Below are positions 28,321 to 36,693 of a stretch of 64,000 nucleotides of DNA, in pieces (the first letter of the stretch is position 1; each line of letters begins with the position of its first letter). The notes under the pieces were generated by a model, which was given only the letters and a program-made list of their open reading frames with translations, did not search any database and was not told where the DNA came from. Source of the stretch: Microbacterium sp. Au-Mic1. Lineage in GTDB: Bacteria; Actinomycetota; Actinomycetes; Actinomycetales; Microbacteriaceae. The stretch lies in assembly GCF_021341785.1 (NCBI RefSeq), contig NZ_JAJTTF010000003.1, positions 1 to 64,000 on the forward strand. The letters run 5' to 3'. The position numbers and the translations under genes are program-made.

Positions 28321-28565
28321 GTTGTCACGATCGGCAGAGGTTGGCACGATCAGCGGGCCGTGCGATGACCGGCGGACGCTGTCACGATCGGCACAGCTTG
28401 GCACGATCAGCGGGTCGTGCGATGACCGGCGGACGCTGTCACGATCAGCACAGATTGGCACGATCAGCGGCGGACGCTGTCACGATCGGCACAGCTTGGC
28501 ACGATCAGCACACCGAATCGCCGGATCCCTGTGCTGATCGTCACATGGTGTGCTGATCGTCACGG
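28321..28565. repeat. Tandem array of GATC-centred imperfect palindromes
   Basis: Units start at 28321, 28378, 28435 and 28476 (57, 57 and 41 bp apart). Each has TGTCACGATCGGCA-like and, 19 bp later, TGGCACGATCAGC-like elements; a third, decayed element fits the same 19-bp step. Two inverted copies follow (GTGCTGATCGTCACA at 28531-28545 and again from 28549). The array occupies the 607-bp region between divergent genes (28135-28741), which holds no gene I can support. Function unknown. Confidence 0.85.
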
Positions 28566-28645
28566 CGCCGGCCGAGCCGACATCGTGCGCCGGGCCGGAA
28601 GCCCAACCGCTGTCCTTTTCGGTGCTGGTCGGGCTGACCTCATGC

Positions 28646-28710
28646 CCGGCGGGGAGGCCGCGTCATATCCGGCGGAGAGGCCGCGTCTTGTCCAGCGGAG
28701 AGGCGGGTAG
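28646..28710. repeat. 23-bp tandem repeat, about three units
   Basis: Units from 28646, 28669 and (partial) 28692 share CCGGCGGAGAGGCCGCGTC. Lies just upstream of the ogt promoter. No role evident. Confidence 0.7.
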
Positions 28711-28741
28711 GGATGTCGGATCCCCGGCGTACGATCGGCCC

Positions 28742-29257
28742 GTGACCTTCTCCGGCTCGATCGCGACACCCGTGGGTGTGCTCGCCGTGCACAGCGACGG
28801 CTCGGCGATCCGGCGGGTGCATTGGCCGCGACCCGGGCAGTCGGCGCCTGCAGCGCCCGGCTCGTCGTCGGATGCCGAGCGGGATCCGCTGCTCGCCGAG
28901 GCACTCGACCAACTCGGCGCCTACTTCGCGGGGGCGCGGGCCGCGTTCGATCTGCCGTTCGACCTCGGCCCGCAGTCCGATGTCACGAACGCCGTGCTGC
29001 ACGCGCTCTACGACACGGTCCTGCACGGCGAGACCGTGACCTATGGCGAGCTCGCCGAACGCAGCGGCACCGCGGTCCCGGCCCGTGCGATCGGCTCCAT
29101 CATGGGTGCCAACCCGATCCCGATCATCGTGCCTTGCCATCGCGTGGTCGCGAGCGACGGCCTCGGCGGCTACTCCGGGGGAGCGCCCGGCGAAGGACTC
29201 CTCACCAAGCGCTGGCTGCTCGAGCACGAGGGGGCGCTGCCGCAGGCGCTGTTCTGA
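28742..29257 (+). CDS. ogt: Methylated-DNA--protein-cysteine S-methyltransferase
   Basis: 171 residues. Transfers the alkyl group from O6-alkylguanine to its own cysteine in the motif IIVPCHRVV (about residues 123-131); upstream GSIMGANPIP and downstream GGYSGGAPGEGLLTKRWLL are the conserved flanks of the active-site domain. No Ada-type regulatory domain. The GTG start at 28742 has TACGAT six nt upstream, suggesting leaderless transcription; frames further upstream run through the repeats. It faces away from the repeat array. Confidence 0.95.
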   Translation: MTFSGSIATPVGVLAVHSDGSAIRRVHWPRPGQSAPAAPGSSSDAERDPLLAEALDQLGAYFAGARAAFDLPFDLGPQSDVTNAVLHALYDTVLHGETVTYGELAERSGTAVPARAIGSIMGANPIPIIVPCHRVVASDGLGGYSGGAPGEGLLTKRWLLEHEGALPQALF

Positions 29258-29323
29258 GCCGGATCCGATTCTCGTCGGGTTCCGTTCCGCGATGGATTCG
29301 GCTGTGGAGAACCCTTCCCTTCG

Positions 29324-29339
29324 TCGAAGATTTGTTCTA
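29324..29339 (+). promoter_or_regulatory. Candidate LexA (SOS) box
   Basis: TCGAAG-ATTT-GTTCTA matches 10 of 12 fixed positions of the actinobacterial SOS box TCGAAC-n4-GTTCGA. It overlaps TAAACT (29338-29343), a -10-like box six nt before the ATG of the HNH gene. Some mycobacterial 13E12 (DUF222) genes are LexA-regulated, which supports the reading. Confidence 0.6.
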
Positions 29340-29349
29340 AACTGGAGGT

Positions 29350-30624
29350 ATGGACCAGCCCCTCGATCATTACCTCCGCCGCAGTGCGGAGATCGTCGGG
29401 GAGTGCGCGGAACTGGGCCGCGAGATCGCTCGGCTGCACGCACGCCAGACCGCTCTCGCCCACAAGCGGGTGGCGCTGCTGCTCGATGAGATCCGCCCCG
29501 GATCCGACGGGTTCGACGCGGCCGAGCGGTCGATGATCAGCGAACTCTGCGCAGGAATGCACCTGTCCCGCTACGCCGCCGCAAAGCTCCTCGCCACCGG
29601 GCATACCCTGCACGAACGATTCCCCGTCACCTGCGCGGCGCTCGAGTCGGGGGAGGTCTCGCTCGGTCACGTCGAGGCGATCCTCGAAGCCGCCGCAGAC
29701 ATCCCCCATGACGACACCGGCGGGCTGGCCGATTACGAGGCGGAGGTCGTGCCGTTCGCGACCGCCGAATCGCGGGCGCGCGCGAAGGCCTTCGCCGAGA
29801 CTGTGGCCGCGGCTGTCGCTCCGGTAGCCCTGACCGAGGCGCATCGACGCGCCCACGATGATCGCGCCGTGAGTGTGACCGACGACGGCGCCGGGCTGGC
29901 CACGATGCACGCGACCGGCCCGGCGGCGCTCATCCACGCCGCGTTCGACCTGCTCACGCAGGAAGGCCGTGTCATTCTCGACGCCGCCAAGCAGGATGGC
30001 GCCGTCGAAGACGTGCGACGGCTGGACCAGGTGCGCTTCGACCGGTTCCTGCTGAAGATCCTCACCGGCCGGATCGCCGACGACGCCGACATCCTCGACA
30101 AGATCCACGCGACCATCCAGGTCACGGTCGCTGAAACCACCCTCACCGGGCAGGACGACCGGATGGCGGAACTCGACGGACGCGGACCGATGGATCCGGG
30201 TCTGGCCCGCCGCCTCGCCGCCGCCGCGTATGCCTGGGAACGCCTCGAACTCGACGGCAGGGGAATGATCGTTCGGACCAGCCCGTACCGACCTCCGGAG
30301 GCGATGAAGCGGTACCTCCGCGCCCGGGATCGGACCTGCCGGTTCCTGAACTGCCGGATGCCCGCCCGGCGATGTCAGATCGACCACAACCACGACTACG
30401 CCCGTGGCGGCCCCACCGATCCCGTGAACCTCGCGTGCTTCTGCGAGACCCACCACGCGCTCAAGCATCCCGATCTCGACCCGCGCTGGCGCTGGACCGC
30501 GCGACAGCGTCCTGGCGGCGTCATCGTCTGGACCAGTCCGTCCGGCGTCGAGTACACGGATGCACCACCACCGCGCGTGATGTTCATGGAGTCGGAGGCC
30601 GGCGCTGCGCGGGCCGCCGCCTGA
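29350..30624 (+). CDS. DUF222/HNH endonuclease (13E12 repeat family)
   Basis: 424 residues. N-terminal DUF222 domain (about 1-300) and a C-terminal HNH nuclease: CRFLNCRMPARRCQIDH, then HDYARGGPTDPVNLACFCETHH with the zinc-type Cys and catalytic His/Asn. Family members are multicopy in actinobacteria and are thought to be selfish or DNA-damage-linked nucleases. The 3' end is partly duplicated just downstream (30625-30750). A LexA-like box precedes it. The GGAGG one nt before the ATG is too close for an SD, consistent with a leaderless start. Confidence 0.93.
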   Translation: MDQPLDHYLRRSAEIVGECAELGREIARLHARQTALAHKRVALLLDEIRPGSDGFDAAERSMISELCAGMHLSRYAAAKLLATGHTLHERFPVTCAALESGEVSLGHVEAILEAAADIPHDDTGGLADYEAEVVPFATAESRARAKAFAETVAAAVAPVALTEAHRRAHDDRAVSVTDDGAGLATMHATGPAALIHAAFDLLTQEGRVILDAAKQDGAVEDVRRLDQVRFDRFLLKILTGRIADDADILDKIHATIQVTVAETTLTGQDDRMAELDGRGPMDPGLARRLAAAAYAWERLELDGRGMIVRTSPYRPPEAMKRYLRARDRTCRFLNCRMPARRCQIDHNHDYARGGPTDPVNLACFCETHHALKHPDLDPRWRWTARQRPGGVIVWTSPSGVEYTDAPPPRVMFMESEAGAARAAA

Positions 30625-30750
30625 GTCAGCGGGGTCATCGTCTGGACCCGTCCCTCCGGCGTCGAGCATACGGATCCACGGCTGCGCCTGATGATCCTGG
30701 ATGCCGACGACAACCGGGCCGACGCCGCCCGAACGGGCGATCGTCGGCCC
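30625..30750 (+). pseudogene. Remnant of a second DUF222/HNH 3' end
   Basis: Translates SGVIVWTRPSGVEHTDPRLR, then LMILDADDNRADAA, closely matching the last 40 residues of the gene just upstream (GGVIVWTSPSGVEYTDAPPP, then VMFMESEAGAARAA). No start or catalytic part remains. It shows either a tail duplication or replacement of the original 3' end by recombination between family members. Confidence 0.75.
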
Positions 30751-30804
30751 GGTCATCACCCGTCGGTCACAGCCATCCGGCGCTCATCGCTGACGATCGG
30801 CGCG

Positions 30805-30845
30805 CAGGGCCGGCGCCCGCCTGAAACAGGAGGGCGCCGGCCCTG
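30805..30845 (-). terminator. Hairpin terminator after the CitMHS gene
   Basis: Perfect 14-bp stem CAGGGCCGGCGCCC / GGGCGCCGGCCCTG with a 13-nt loop, beginning 12 nt beyond the stop at 30857 on the minus strand. No U-tract, as is common in high-GC actinobacteria. Confidence 0.75.
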
Positions 30846-30856
30846 TCACCGGGTGG

Positions 30857-32401
30857 TCACTGTGCGACGAAGAACGGGATCGCACCGGTCAGGATCCCGA
30901 CCGCGAGCATCACGAGCGAGACCACGAGCGCGCGCCACAGCACCTTGCGGTGGTGGTCGCCGAGGTTCACGCTCGCGAGGGAGACCAGCAGCAGGATCGC
31001 CGGGACCAGCGGGCTCTGCAGGTGCACGGGCTGGCCGGTGATCGACGCGCGGGCCATCTCCACAGGCGCGATCCCGAAATGCGCGGCGCTCTCGGAGAGC
31101 ACAGGCAGGATGCCGAAGTAGAACGCGTCGTTCGACATCAGGAACGTGAACGGGATCGACAGCACGCCCGTGATCGGCGCGAGGAACGGACCGAGCTGCG
31201 GCGGCAGCACGGTGGTGATCCAGTTCGCCATCGCGTCGACCATGCCGGTGCCGCTCAGCACGCCGACGAGCACGCCTGCCGCGATCACCATCGACACGAC
31301 GCCGACGATGCTCGGTGCGTGGGCGACGATCTCCGACGCCTGGTCCTTGAGCTTGCGGAAGTTCACGAGCAGCGCCACCGCGGCCCCGACCATGAACACG
31401 TACGGCAGGGGCATGATGTCGACCACGAGCAGCACCATCACGGCGACCGTGAGGGCGAGGTTGAACCAGATCAGCCGGGGGCGCAGGGTCGCCCGGTTCG
31501 GGTCGAGCATCGTGTCGGCCATCGCGGTGTCGGCCGGGTCCACCCCGGCGACTGCGACCCCGCCGTGTCCGCCCGCGACGGTGACGATGTTGCCGGTGCG
31601 CAGGGAGGCACGCGCGCCGGGCTTGGTGGCGGAGCCGCGGAAGATCGCGGGCACCGCGGCGAGCAGCCCGCCCTCGGCGGCACCGGTCAGACGGCTCTCG
31701 TCCAGCGCGCCGAGACGGCGGCGCTCCTGAAGGCCGAGCATCCAGGCGAACCCGAGGGCGACGAGCAGGCCCACCCCCAGCGAGGGGAGCATCGGCACGA
31801 ACACATCGGTGGGCTGCAGGCTCAGCGCGGTCGCGGCGCGCACGGTGGGACCGCCCCACGGCACGATGTTGAGCGTGCCGTTCATGAGGCCCGCCACGCA
31901 CGTGAGCACGACCGGGTTCATGCCCAGGCGCAGGTAGATCGGCAGCATCGCCGATGTGGTGATGATGAACGTCGTGGATCCGTCGCCGTCCAGCGACACG
32001 GCGCCGGCGAGCAGGGCCGTGCCGATGACGACCTTGGCGGGGTCGTCGCCGAGCACGCGCGTGATCAGGCGGATCAGCGGGTCGAACAGACCGACGTCGA
32101 TCATGATGCCGAAGAACATGATCGCGAACATCAGCAGCGCCGCGGTCGGTGCCATCTTGCCGATCGCGTCGAGGATCATGTCGCCGAGGCCCAGTCCCGC
32201 GCCGGCGAAGAGGCCGAACACGGTGGGGACCAGGATCAGTGCCACCATCGGGGTGAGGCGCTTGGTCATGATCAGGGTCATGAACACCAGCACCATGAGG
32301 AAGCCGAGGACCACCAGCACCCATTCCGGGGGTGCGAACGCGATGTCGTACGAGGGCTTGTCGTCGGCTGCGGCGAGCAGGCCGGTGAGAACCGTGGGCA
32401 T
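30857..32401 (-). CDS. CitMHS-family citrate-metal/proton symporter
   Basis: 514 residues with about 11-12 membrane segments. MFFGIMIDVGLFDPLIRLI and SLDGDGSTTFIITTSAMLPI are typical of the CitMHS family, which imports Mg- or Ca-citrate. A hydrophilic insert lies mid-protein (about residues 235-300). The ATG at 32401 has AAGGAGT in good position; an upstream ATG at 32419 would place the SD inside the gene. Divergent from a CitA/CitB-type two-component pair, whose Gram-positive counterparts control citrate uptake. Confidence 0.93.
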   Translation of the reverse strand: MPTVLTGLLAAADDKPSYDIAFAPPEWVLVVLGFLMVLVFMTLIMTKRLTPMVALILVPTVFGLFAGAGLGLGDMILDAIGKMAPTAALLMFAIMFFGIMIDVGLFDPLIRLITRVLGDDPAKVVIGTALLAGAVSLDGDGSTTFIITTSAMLPIYLRLGMNPVVLTCVAGLMNGTLNIVPWGGPTVRAATALSLQPTDVFVPMLPSLGVGLLVALGFAWMLGLQERRRLGALDESRLTGAAEGGLLAAVPAIFRGSATKPGARASLRTGNIVTVAGGHGGVAVAGVDPADTAMADTMLDPNRATLRPRLIWFNLALTVAVMVLLVVDIMPLPYVFMVGAAVALLVNFRKLKDQASEIVAHAPSIVGVVSMVIAAGVLVGVLSGTGMVDAMANWITTVLPPQLGPFLAPITGVLSIPFTFLMSNDAFYFGILPVLSESAAHFGIAPVEMARASITGQPVHLQSPLVPAILLLVSLASVNLGDHHRKVLWRALVVSLVMLAVGILTGAIPFFVAQ

Positions 32402-32544
32402 GAGTGACTCCTTCGTCATCCGCCTGTCGTCATCGACGGACCTCGCCGAGATTAGGGAACACGTGCACGACCGACCCGGTAAGTCGCATTCCGCCGCGTT
32501 GTGCGCGTAGCGTGACTTCTGCGCATATTGCTCAAGGAGGACGG

Positions 32545-34302
32545 ATGCCCCGGAGACGCCGGATGCGGTTCGCGACGCGGACCCTCCTGCTGCAGCTCGC
32601 GACGGTCGCGCTCGTCGTCGCGCTCTGCACCGGGGTCTACCTGCTCCTCGCCGTGCAGCAGCTGCGTGCCCAGGCCGAGTCCTCCGCTCTCGGCATCGCG
32701 CGCACACTCGCGGAAGACCCCGAGATCCGCGCCGAGGTCGCCCGTGCCTCCGCCGACCCCGGCACGCCGCAGGCGGCCGACCTGCGGGACGGCGTGCTGC
32801 AGCGCACGGCGACGGCAACCGCCGGACGCACAGGCGCCCTGTTCGTCGTGATCACCGACGATCATGGGATCCGGCTCGCGCATCCGGATCCGGACCGCCT
32901 CGGCCAGGAGGTGAGCACTCCGTTCCAGGACGTGCTCGCCGGCCACGAAGTCGTCGAGTGGGAGACCGGCACCCTGGGCGACTCGGCGCGGGCGAAGGCG
33001 CCCGTGCGGGACCAGGGCGGCACCCCGGTCGGTGAGGTCAGCGTCGGCTTCGCCCGCGCCGGCGTGTTCGACGACCTGCCGCCGCTGCTCGCCGTGATCG
33101 GCATCGCCGCCGTGGGATCGCTGCTGCTGGCGGGCGTCGCCGCCCTCGTGCTGCGCCGACGCTGGGAGCGGCTGACCCTCGGCGTGCAGCCGGAGGAACT
33201 GGTCGCGCTCGTGCAGAACCAGACCGCGGTGCTCGACGGCGTGGACGACGGCGTGCTCGCGGTCGACACGGAGGGGGTCGTCCGGGTCTGCAACGCCGCC
33301 GCCGAACGTCTGCTCTCGGTGCACGGCCTCGTCGGCGTGCCCCTGGATCGGACCGGCCTCCCCGACGCGGTGCGCGACGCCGTCTCCGGCGGGCGGGCGC
33401 TGTCCGAGGCCGTGCACCGCGACCGGGTGCTCTACCTCGACACCCGCCCCGTCGAGCGCGACGGCCGCGCGCTCGGCACGGTCGCCGTCATCCGCGATCG
33501 CACCGAGCTGGTCGCGCTCTCGGAGCGGCTGGAGACCGTGCGCACGATGACGGCCGCGCTGCGCGTGCAGCGCCACGAGTTCGCGAACCGGATCCACGTC
33601 GCCGCCGGGCTCATCGACGCGGAGCGCGTGCAGGACGCCCGGGAGTTCCTCGCCGAGCTCATGCGCCGGGGATCCGTGGACTTCCCGGTGGAGGGCCGGG
33701 AGCGGCTGAGCGATCCGTTCCTGCGGTCGTTCCTGGGCGCGAAGGCGCTCGAGGCGTCCGAGCGCGGCGTGACGCTGCGGATCGCGGAGGACACGCACCT
33801 GCTCGGCGCCGTCGTCGAAGCCGAGGATGTCGCCGCCGTGCTGGGCAACCTCGTCGACAACGCTGTGACCGCGGCGGTCGCCGGCGGCGTGCCGCGGTGG
33901 GTCGAGGTCACCGTGCTCGACGACGCCCAGGCGCTGGTGGTCACGGTCGCGGATTCGGGTGCGGGTCTCGACGGGGCGTCGCCCGGAGAGCGGGGTGCGC
34001 CGGGTGACCCCGGCGCCGACTCCCGCGAGGGGCGGGCAGCGCCCGAGGGCGCCGATCCCGAGGGCGCCGAGGATGCCGGGGCCGTCCACGGCCACGGGCT
34101 GGGTCTGTCCCTGTCCCGTGAGATCGCCCGGCGCGGCGGCGGCGATCTGTGGATCATCGACCGGGGCGGTGGCGAGCACGGGGCGGTCTTCGCCGCGCGT
34201 CTCGACGGGGCCGTCGCGCCCATTGGGGGCGCCGGTCGCGCGGACGCCGACAGCGCCCGCGAACGAACGAGGACAGGCCCCGAGAAGGAGGAGAGCAGAT
34301 GA
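32545..34302 (+). CDS. CitA/DcuS-family sensor histidine kinase
   Basis: 585 residues. TM1 (about 12-34), an extracytoplasmic sensor domain (about 40-175; the PASTA-like citrate-sensing Cache fold with LFVVITDDHGIRLAHPDPDR), TM2 (about 180-205), a cytoplasmic PAS domain (ILDGVDDGVLAVDTEG type), a His-box RVQRHEFANRIHVAAGLI and an HATPase domain (LGNLVDNAVTAA, VADSGAGLDG, GHGLGLSL). An acidic, Gly-rich insert interrupts the ATPase domain at about residues 475-505. AAGGAGG precedes the ATG. The response regulator overlaps its stop (ATGA). Senses citrate or another dicarboxylate, by homology. Confidence 0.93.
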   Translation: MPRRRRMRFATRTLLLQLATVALVVALCTGVYLLLAVQQLRAQAESSALGIARTLAEDPEIRAEVARASADPGTPQAADLRDGVLQRTATATAGRTGALFVVITDDHGIRLAHPDPDRLGQEVSTPFQDVLAGHEVVEWETGTLGDSARAKAPVRDQGGTPVGEVSVGFARAGVFDDLPPLLAVIGIAAVGSLLLAGVAALVLRRRWERLTLGVQPEELVALVQNQTAVLDGVDDGVLAVDTEGVVRVCNAAAERLLSVHGLVGVPLDRTGLPDAVRDAVSGGRALSEAVHRDRVLYLDTRPVERDGRALGTVAVIRDRTELVALSERLETVRTMTAALRVQRHEFANRIHVAAGLIDAERVQDAREFLAELMRRGSVDFPVEGRERLSDPFLRSFLGAKALEASERGVTLRIAEDTHLLGAVVEAEDVAAVLGNLVDNAVTAAVAGGVPRWVEVTVLDDAQALVVTVADSGAGLDGASPGERGAPGDPGADSREGRAAPEGADPEGAEDAGAVHGHGLGLSLSREIARRGGGDLWIIDRGGGEHGAVFAARLDGAVAPIGGAGRADADSARERTRTGPEKEESR

Positions 34303-34952
34303 CGGATCCGATCCGCACGCTCGTGCTGGACGACGACTTCAGGGTCGGCCGGCTGCATCAGACCATCGTCGACGATCGAGGCGGTTTCATCGCGCTGGAG
34401 CCCGTGCGCACGATTGCCGAGGCGCGGGCCGCGATCCGCGATCTGTCTCCGGATCTGCTCCTCGCCGACGTCTACCTGCCCGACGGCGACGGCATCGGGC
34501 TCGTCCGCGAGGCGGGCATCGACGCGATCCTCGTCTCCGCCGCCGATGACCCGGCGACCGTTCGCCGGGCGCTGCGCTCCGGGGCGCTGGCCTACCTCAT
34601 CAAGCCGTTCGAGCGGCGCACCCTCACCGGGGCGCTGGACCGGTATGCCCGCTTCCGGAACCTGCTGACCGGCGAGCGCGCCCTGCAGCAGAAGGACCTC
34701 GATCGCGCGCTCGCGATCCTGCACGGATCCGGGGAGGCCGCGTCACCCTCGCGATCGGCGACGGAGCAGGTCGTCCTCGCCGCTCTGGGCGAGGACGAGG
34801 CCTCGGCCGCGGAGATCGGTGAGCGCGTGGGGATCTCCCGGGCCACTGCGCAACGGCACCTCGCCGCGCTCGCGGAACGCGACGCGGTCGAGGTGCGGCT
34901 CCGCTACGGTGCCACTGGCCGCCCGGAGCACCGTTACACGCGGCGGGCGTGA
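34299..34952 (+). CDS. CitB/DcuR-family response regulator
   Basis: 217 residues. Receiver domain (about 1-120) with acidic pocket LVLDDDF, phosphoacceptor D in LLLADVYLPDGDG (about residue 55) and K in YLIKPFE (about 104); then a linker and a C-terminal helix-turn-helix (EIGERVGISRATAQRHLAALAERD) as in CitB. The ATG overlaps the kinase stop. Expected target is the divergent CitMHS transporter gene across the 143-bp gap 32402-32544. Confidence 0.95.
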   Translation: MTDPIRTLVLDDDFRVGRLHQTIVDDRGGFIALEPVRTIAEARAAIRDLSPDLLLADVYLPDGDGIGLVREAGIDAILVSAADDPATVRRALRSGALAYLIKPFERRTLTGALDRYARFRNLLTGERALQQKDLDRALAILHGSGEAASPSRSATEQVVLAALGEDEASAAEIGERVGISRATAQRHLAALAERDAVEVRLRYGATGRPEHRYTRRA

Positions 34953-35004
34953 CAGCGACGCGGGCTGACAGCGACGCGGGCGTGACAGCGCCGCGGGTGT
35001 GAGG
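34943..35004. repeat. Short tandem repeat after the response regulator
   Basis: Units of 16-17 bp, GCGGGCGTGACAGCGAC, from 34943, 34960, 34976 and (partial) 34993; the first unit contains the response-regulator stop codon. Probably slippage-generated. Confidence 0.75.
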
Positions 35005-35017
35005 GGTCGGCCGGTCG

Positions 35018-35785
35018 TCAGCCGCGTCCGAACAGCGCGCCGCCGTTCACCTGGATGATCTGCCCGGTGGTCCAGCCGCCCTCGGGGCCGGCGAGGTAGG
35101 ACACGGCGCCGGCGACCTCGTCGGGCGTGCCGGCGCGGTCCATCGGCACCTGGGCGAGCCGCGACGCCACGATGTCCGGCGTGCGCCGGCCATCCCAGAA
35201 CCCGGTGTCGGGCACGTACCCGGGTGCGACGGCGTTGACCGTCACTCCTTCGGGGGCGAGGTCTGCGGCGAGGCCCATCATCCAGCCGTGGATCGCCGCC
35301 TTCGCCGCCCCGTAGCCGTTCGCCCCGCGCAGCGCCGCGATCGAGCTGATCGAGATGATCCGGCCGCCCGGCCGCGCGATGCGGGGAAGCAGCGCCTCGG
35401 TGAGCAGCACCGCGGTGAGCACGTTCAGGCGCATGTTGGCCTCGTAGTTGGCGGCGATGCCCGCCAGCCCCACGCCCCGATCCAGCACGTTGCCGCCGGC
35501 GTTGTTCAGCAGCACGTCGACGTCTCCGACGATCTCCCCGGCCGCGCGCTCGACGGCATCCGGATCCTGCAGGTCGGCGACGATCGTCTGCACCCGCGCA
35601 TCCGAGGTCCGGGTGCGGATGCGGTCGGCCGCTGCCTGGAGCACCGTCTCGCGTCGTCCGATGAGTGCGAGGTCGAAGCCGTCGCGTGCGAGGCGCAGTG
35701 CCGAGGCGAGACCGATGCCCGTGCCTCCGCCACTGATGACGGCGAGCGGGCGGGCGGATCCGGAGGGCGACTGCGGGATGCTCAT
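35018..35785 (-). CDS. SDR-family oxidoreductase
   Basis: 255 residues. Classical short-chain dehydrogenase: cofactor motif GGGTGIG (about 19-25), NNAGG (about 93-97), catalytic S...YxxxK in ISSIAALRGANGYGAAKAAI (about 145-164) and NAVAPGYVPDTGF. Reduces or oxidises a carbonyl or alcohol with NAD(P)(H); substrate unknown. TAGGCT six nt before the ATG suggests a leaderless transcript. It shares a 56-bp divergent promoter region with the CPBP gene. Confidence 0.93.
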   Translation of the reverse strand: MSIPQSPSGSARPLAVISGGGTGIGLASALRLARDGFDLALIGRRETVLQAAADRIRTRTSDARVQTIVADLQDPDAVERAAGEIVGDVDVLLNNAGGNVLDRGVGLAGIAANYEANMRLNVLTAVLLTEALLPRIARPGGRIISISSIAALRGANGYGAAKAAIHGWMMGLAADLAPEGVTVNAVAPGYVPDTGFWDGRRTPDIVASRLAQVPMDRAGTPDEVAGAVSYLAGPEGGWTTGQIIQVNGGALFGRG

Positions 35786-35841
35786 GCGCCCAGCCTAGGA
35801 CGCGGACCTGCGGGCGGATCCGGTCCGGTAGCCTTCCTGGC

Positions 35842-36630
35842 GTGACGACCGCGCGCACGCCGATCGATCCCGCCGGATGGCGGACGTGGACCGGTGCGCT
35901 CCTCGTCATGCTCGCCTGGTGGGGCACCACCTACGGCTTCGGCTCCCTCCCGATCCCCGCGCTGCAACCGGGCTGGTTCCCGCAGCTGGGCGTCGTGGTC
36001 ACCAACGGACTCAGCCTGGCGGTCGCCTGGCTCGTCGCGGTGCTGGTGCATCGCGCCGGGTGGTGGGGAGGTGCGCCGTTGCGGCGGATCGCCGGCTGGG
36101 GAGCCGGCCGGGTCGACGCCCTCGGCTGGCTGGCACCGGTGGCGGCGATCCAGCTCTCCTACATCTGGATCGGACGACAGGGCATCCCCGGGATCGCAGG
36201 CTCACCCGGGATGCTCGTGGGCGTCGCCGCGGGAATGCTCGCGGTCGGGATCTCCGAGGAGACGGCGGCGCGCGGGCTGGCGCTCGGAGCCGTGATGCGG
36301 CGGCGGCCCTGGCTCGCCGTGGCCGTGACGTCGCTCGTGTTCGGGCTCTGGCACCTCGGCAACGGTCTGTTCTTCGGCAAGAGCGTCGATGAGACCTGGT
36401 GGCAGGTGCTCGGTGCGACCACGTTCGGCGTCTGCTTCGCCGGCGCGCGGCTCGTCGTGGGCTCGATCTGGGCGCTCGCGTTCCTGCACGGGCTCGGCGA
36501 CTGGACCCAGGTGCTGTCCCCGGGGGCGGCGCCGTTCTGGTACCAGATCGCGGTGATGGCGTTCGAGCTGATCTGGGGTGTGGTGCTGACCGCGGTCGCC
36601 GTGCGGCGCGGTCTCCCCGCGGCGCTCTGA
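35842..36630 (+). CDS. CPBP-family intramembrane metalloprotease
   Basis: 262 residues with about seven membrane segments. Motifs: SEETAARGLALGAV (EExxxRG, about residues 137-150), SLVFGLWHLGNG (about 164-175) and LAFLHGLGDW (about 213-222). A second CPBP protein in the window, only distantly similar to 18653-19558. GTG start at 35842 with TAGCCT seven nt upstream. Role unknown. Confidence 0.9.
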   Translation: MTTARTPIDPAGWRTWTGALLVMLAWWGTTYGFGSLPIPALQPGWFPQLGVVVTNGLSLAVAWLVAVLVHRAGWWGGAPLRRIAGWGAGRVDALGWLAPVAAIQLSYIWIGRQGIPGIAGSPGMLVGVAAGMLAVGISEETAARGLALGAVMRRRPWLAVAVTSLVFGLWHLGNGLFFGKSVDETWWQVLGATTFGVCFAGARLVVGSIWALAFLHGLGDWTQVLSPGAAPFWYQIAVMAFELIWGVVLTAVAVRRGLPAAL

Positions 36631-36693
36631 GGCGGCCTCGCGCCCGCCCGCATCGCCCGCGACGGGCGTGCGCCCACGGCTAGCATGGCCACG

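Noticed and set aside
28260..28556. Open frames running through the GATC-palindrome array on both strands
   Set aside because: The products are just translated repeats, with no SD and no similarity to known proteins.
28321..28565. CRISPR array
   Set aside because: The sequences between repeated elements are themselves repeated rather than unique, the elements are short and degenerate, and no cas gene is present.
29350..30624. Mobile element or homing endonuclease island
   Set aside because: The DUF222/HNH family is common as a chromosomal multicopy gene; no transposase, terminal repeats or target duplication are visible apart from the tail remnant.
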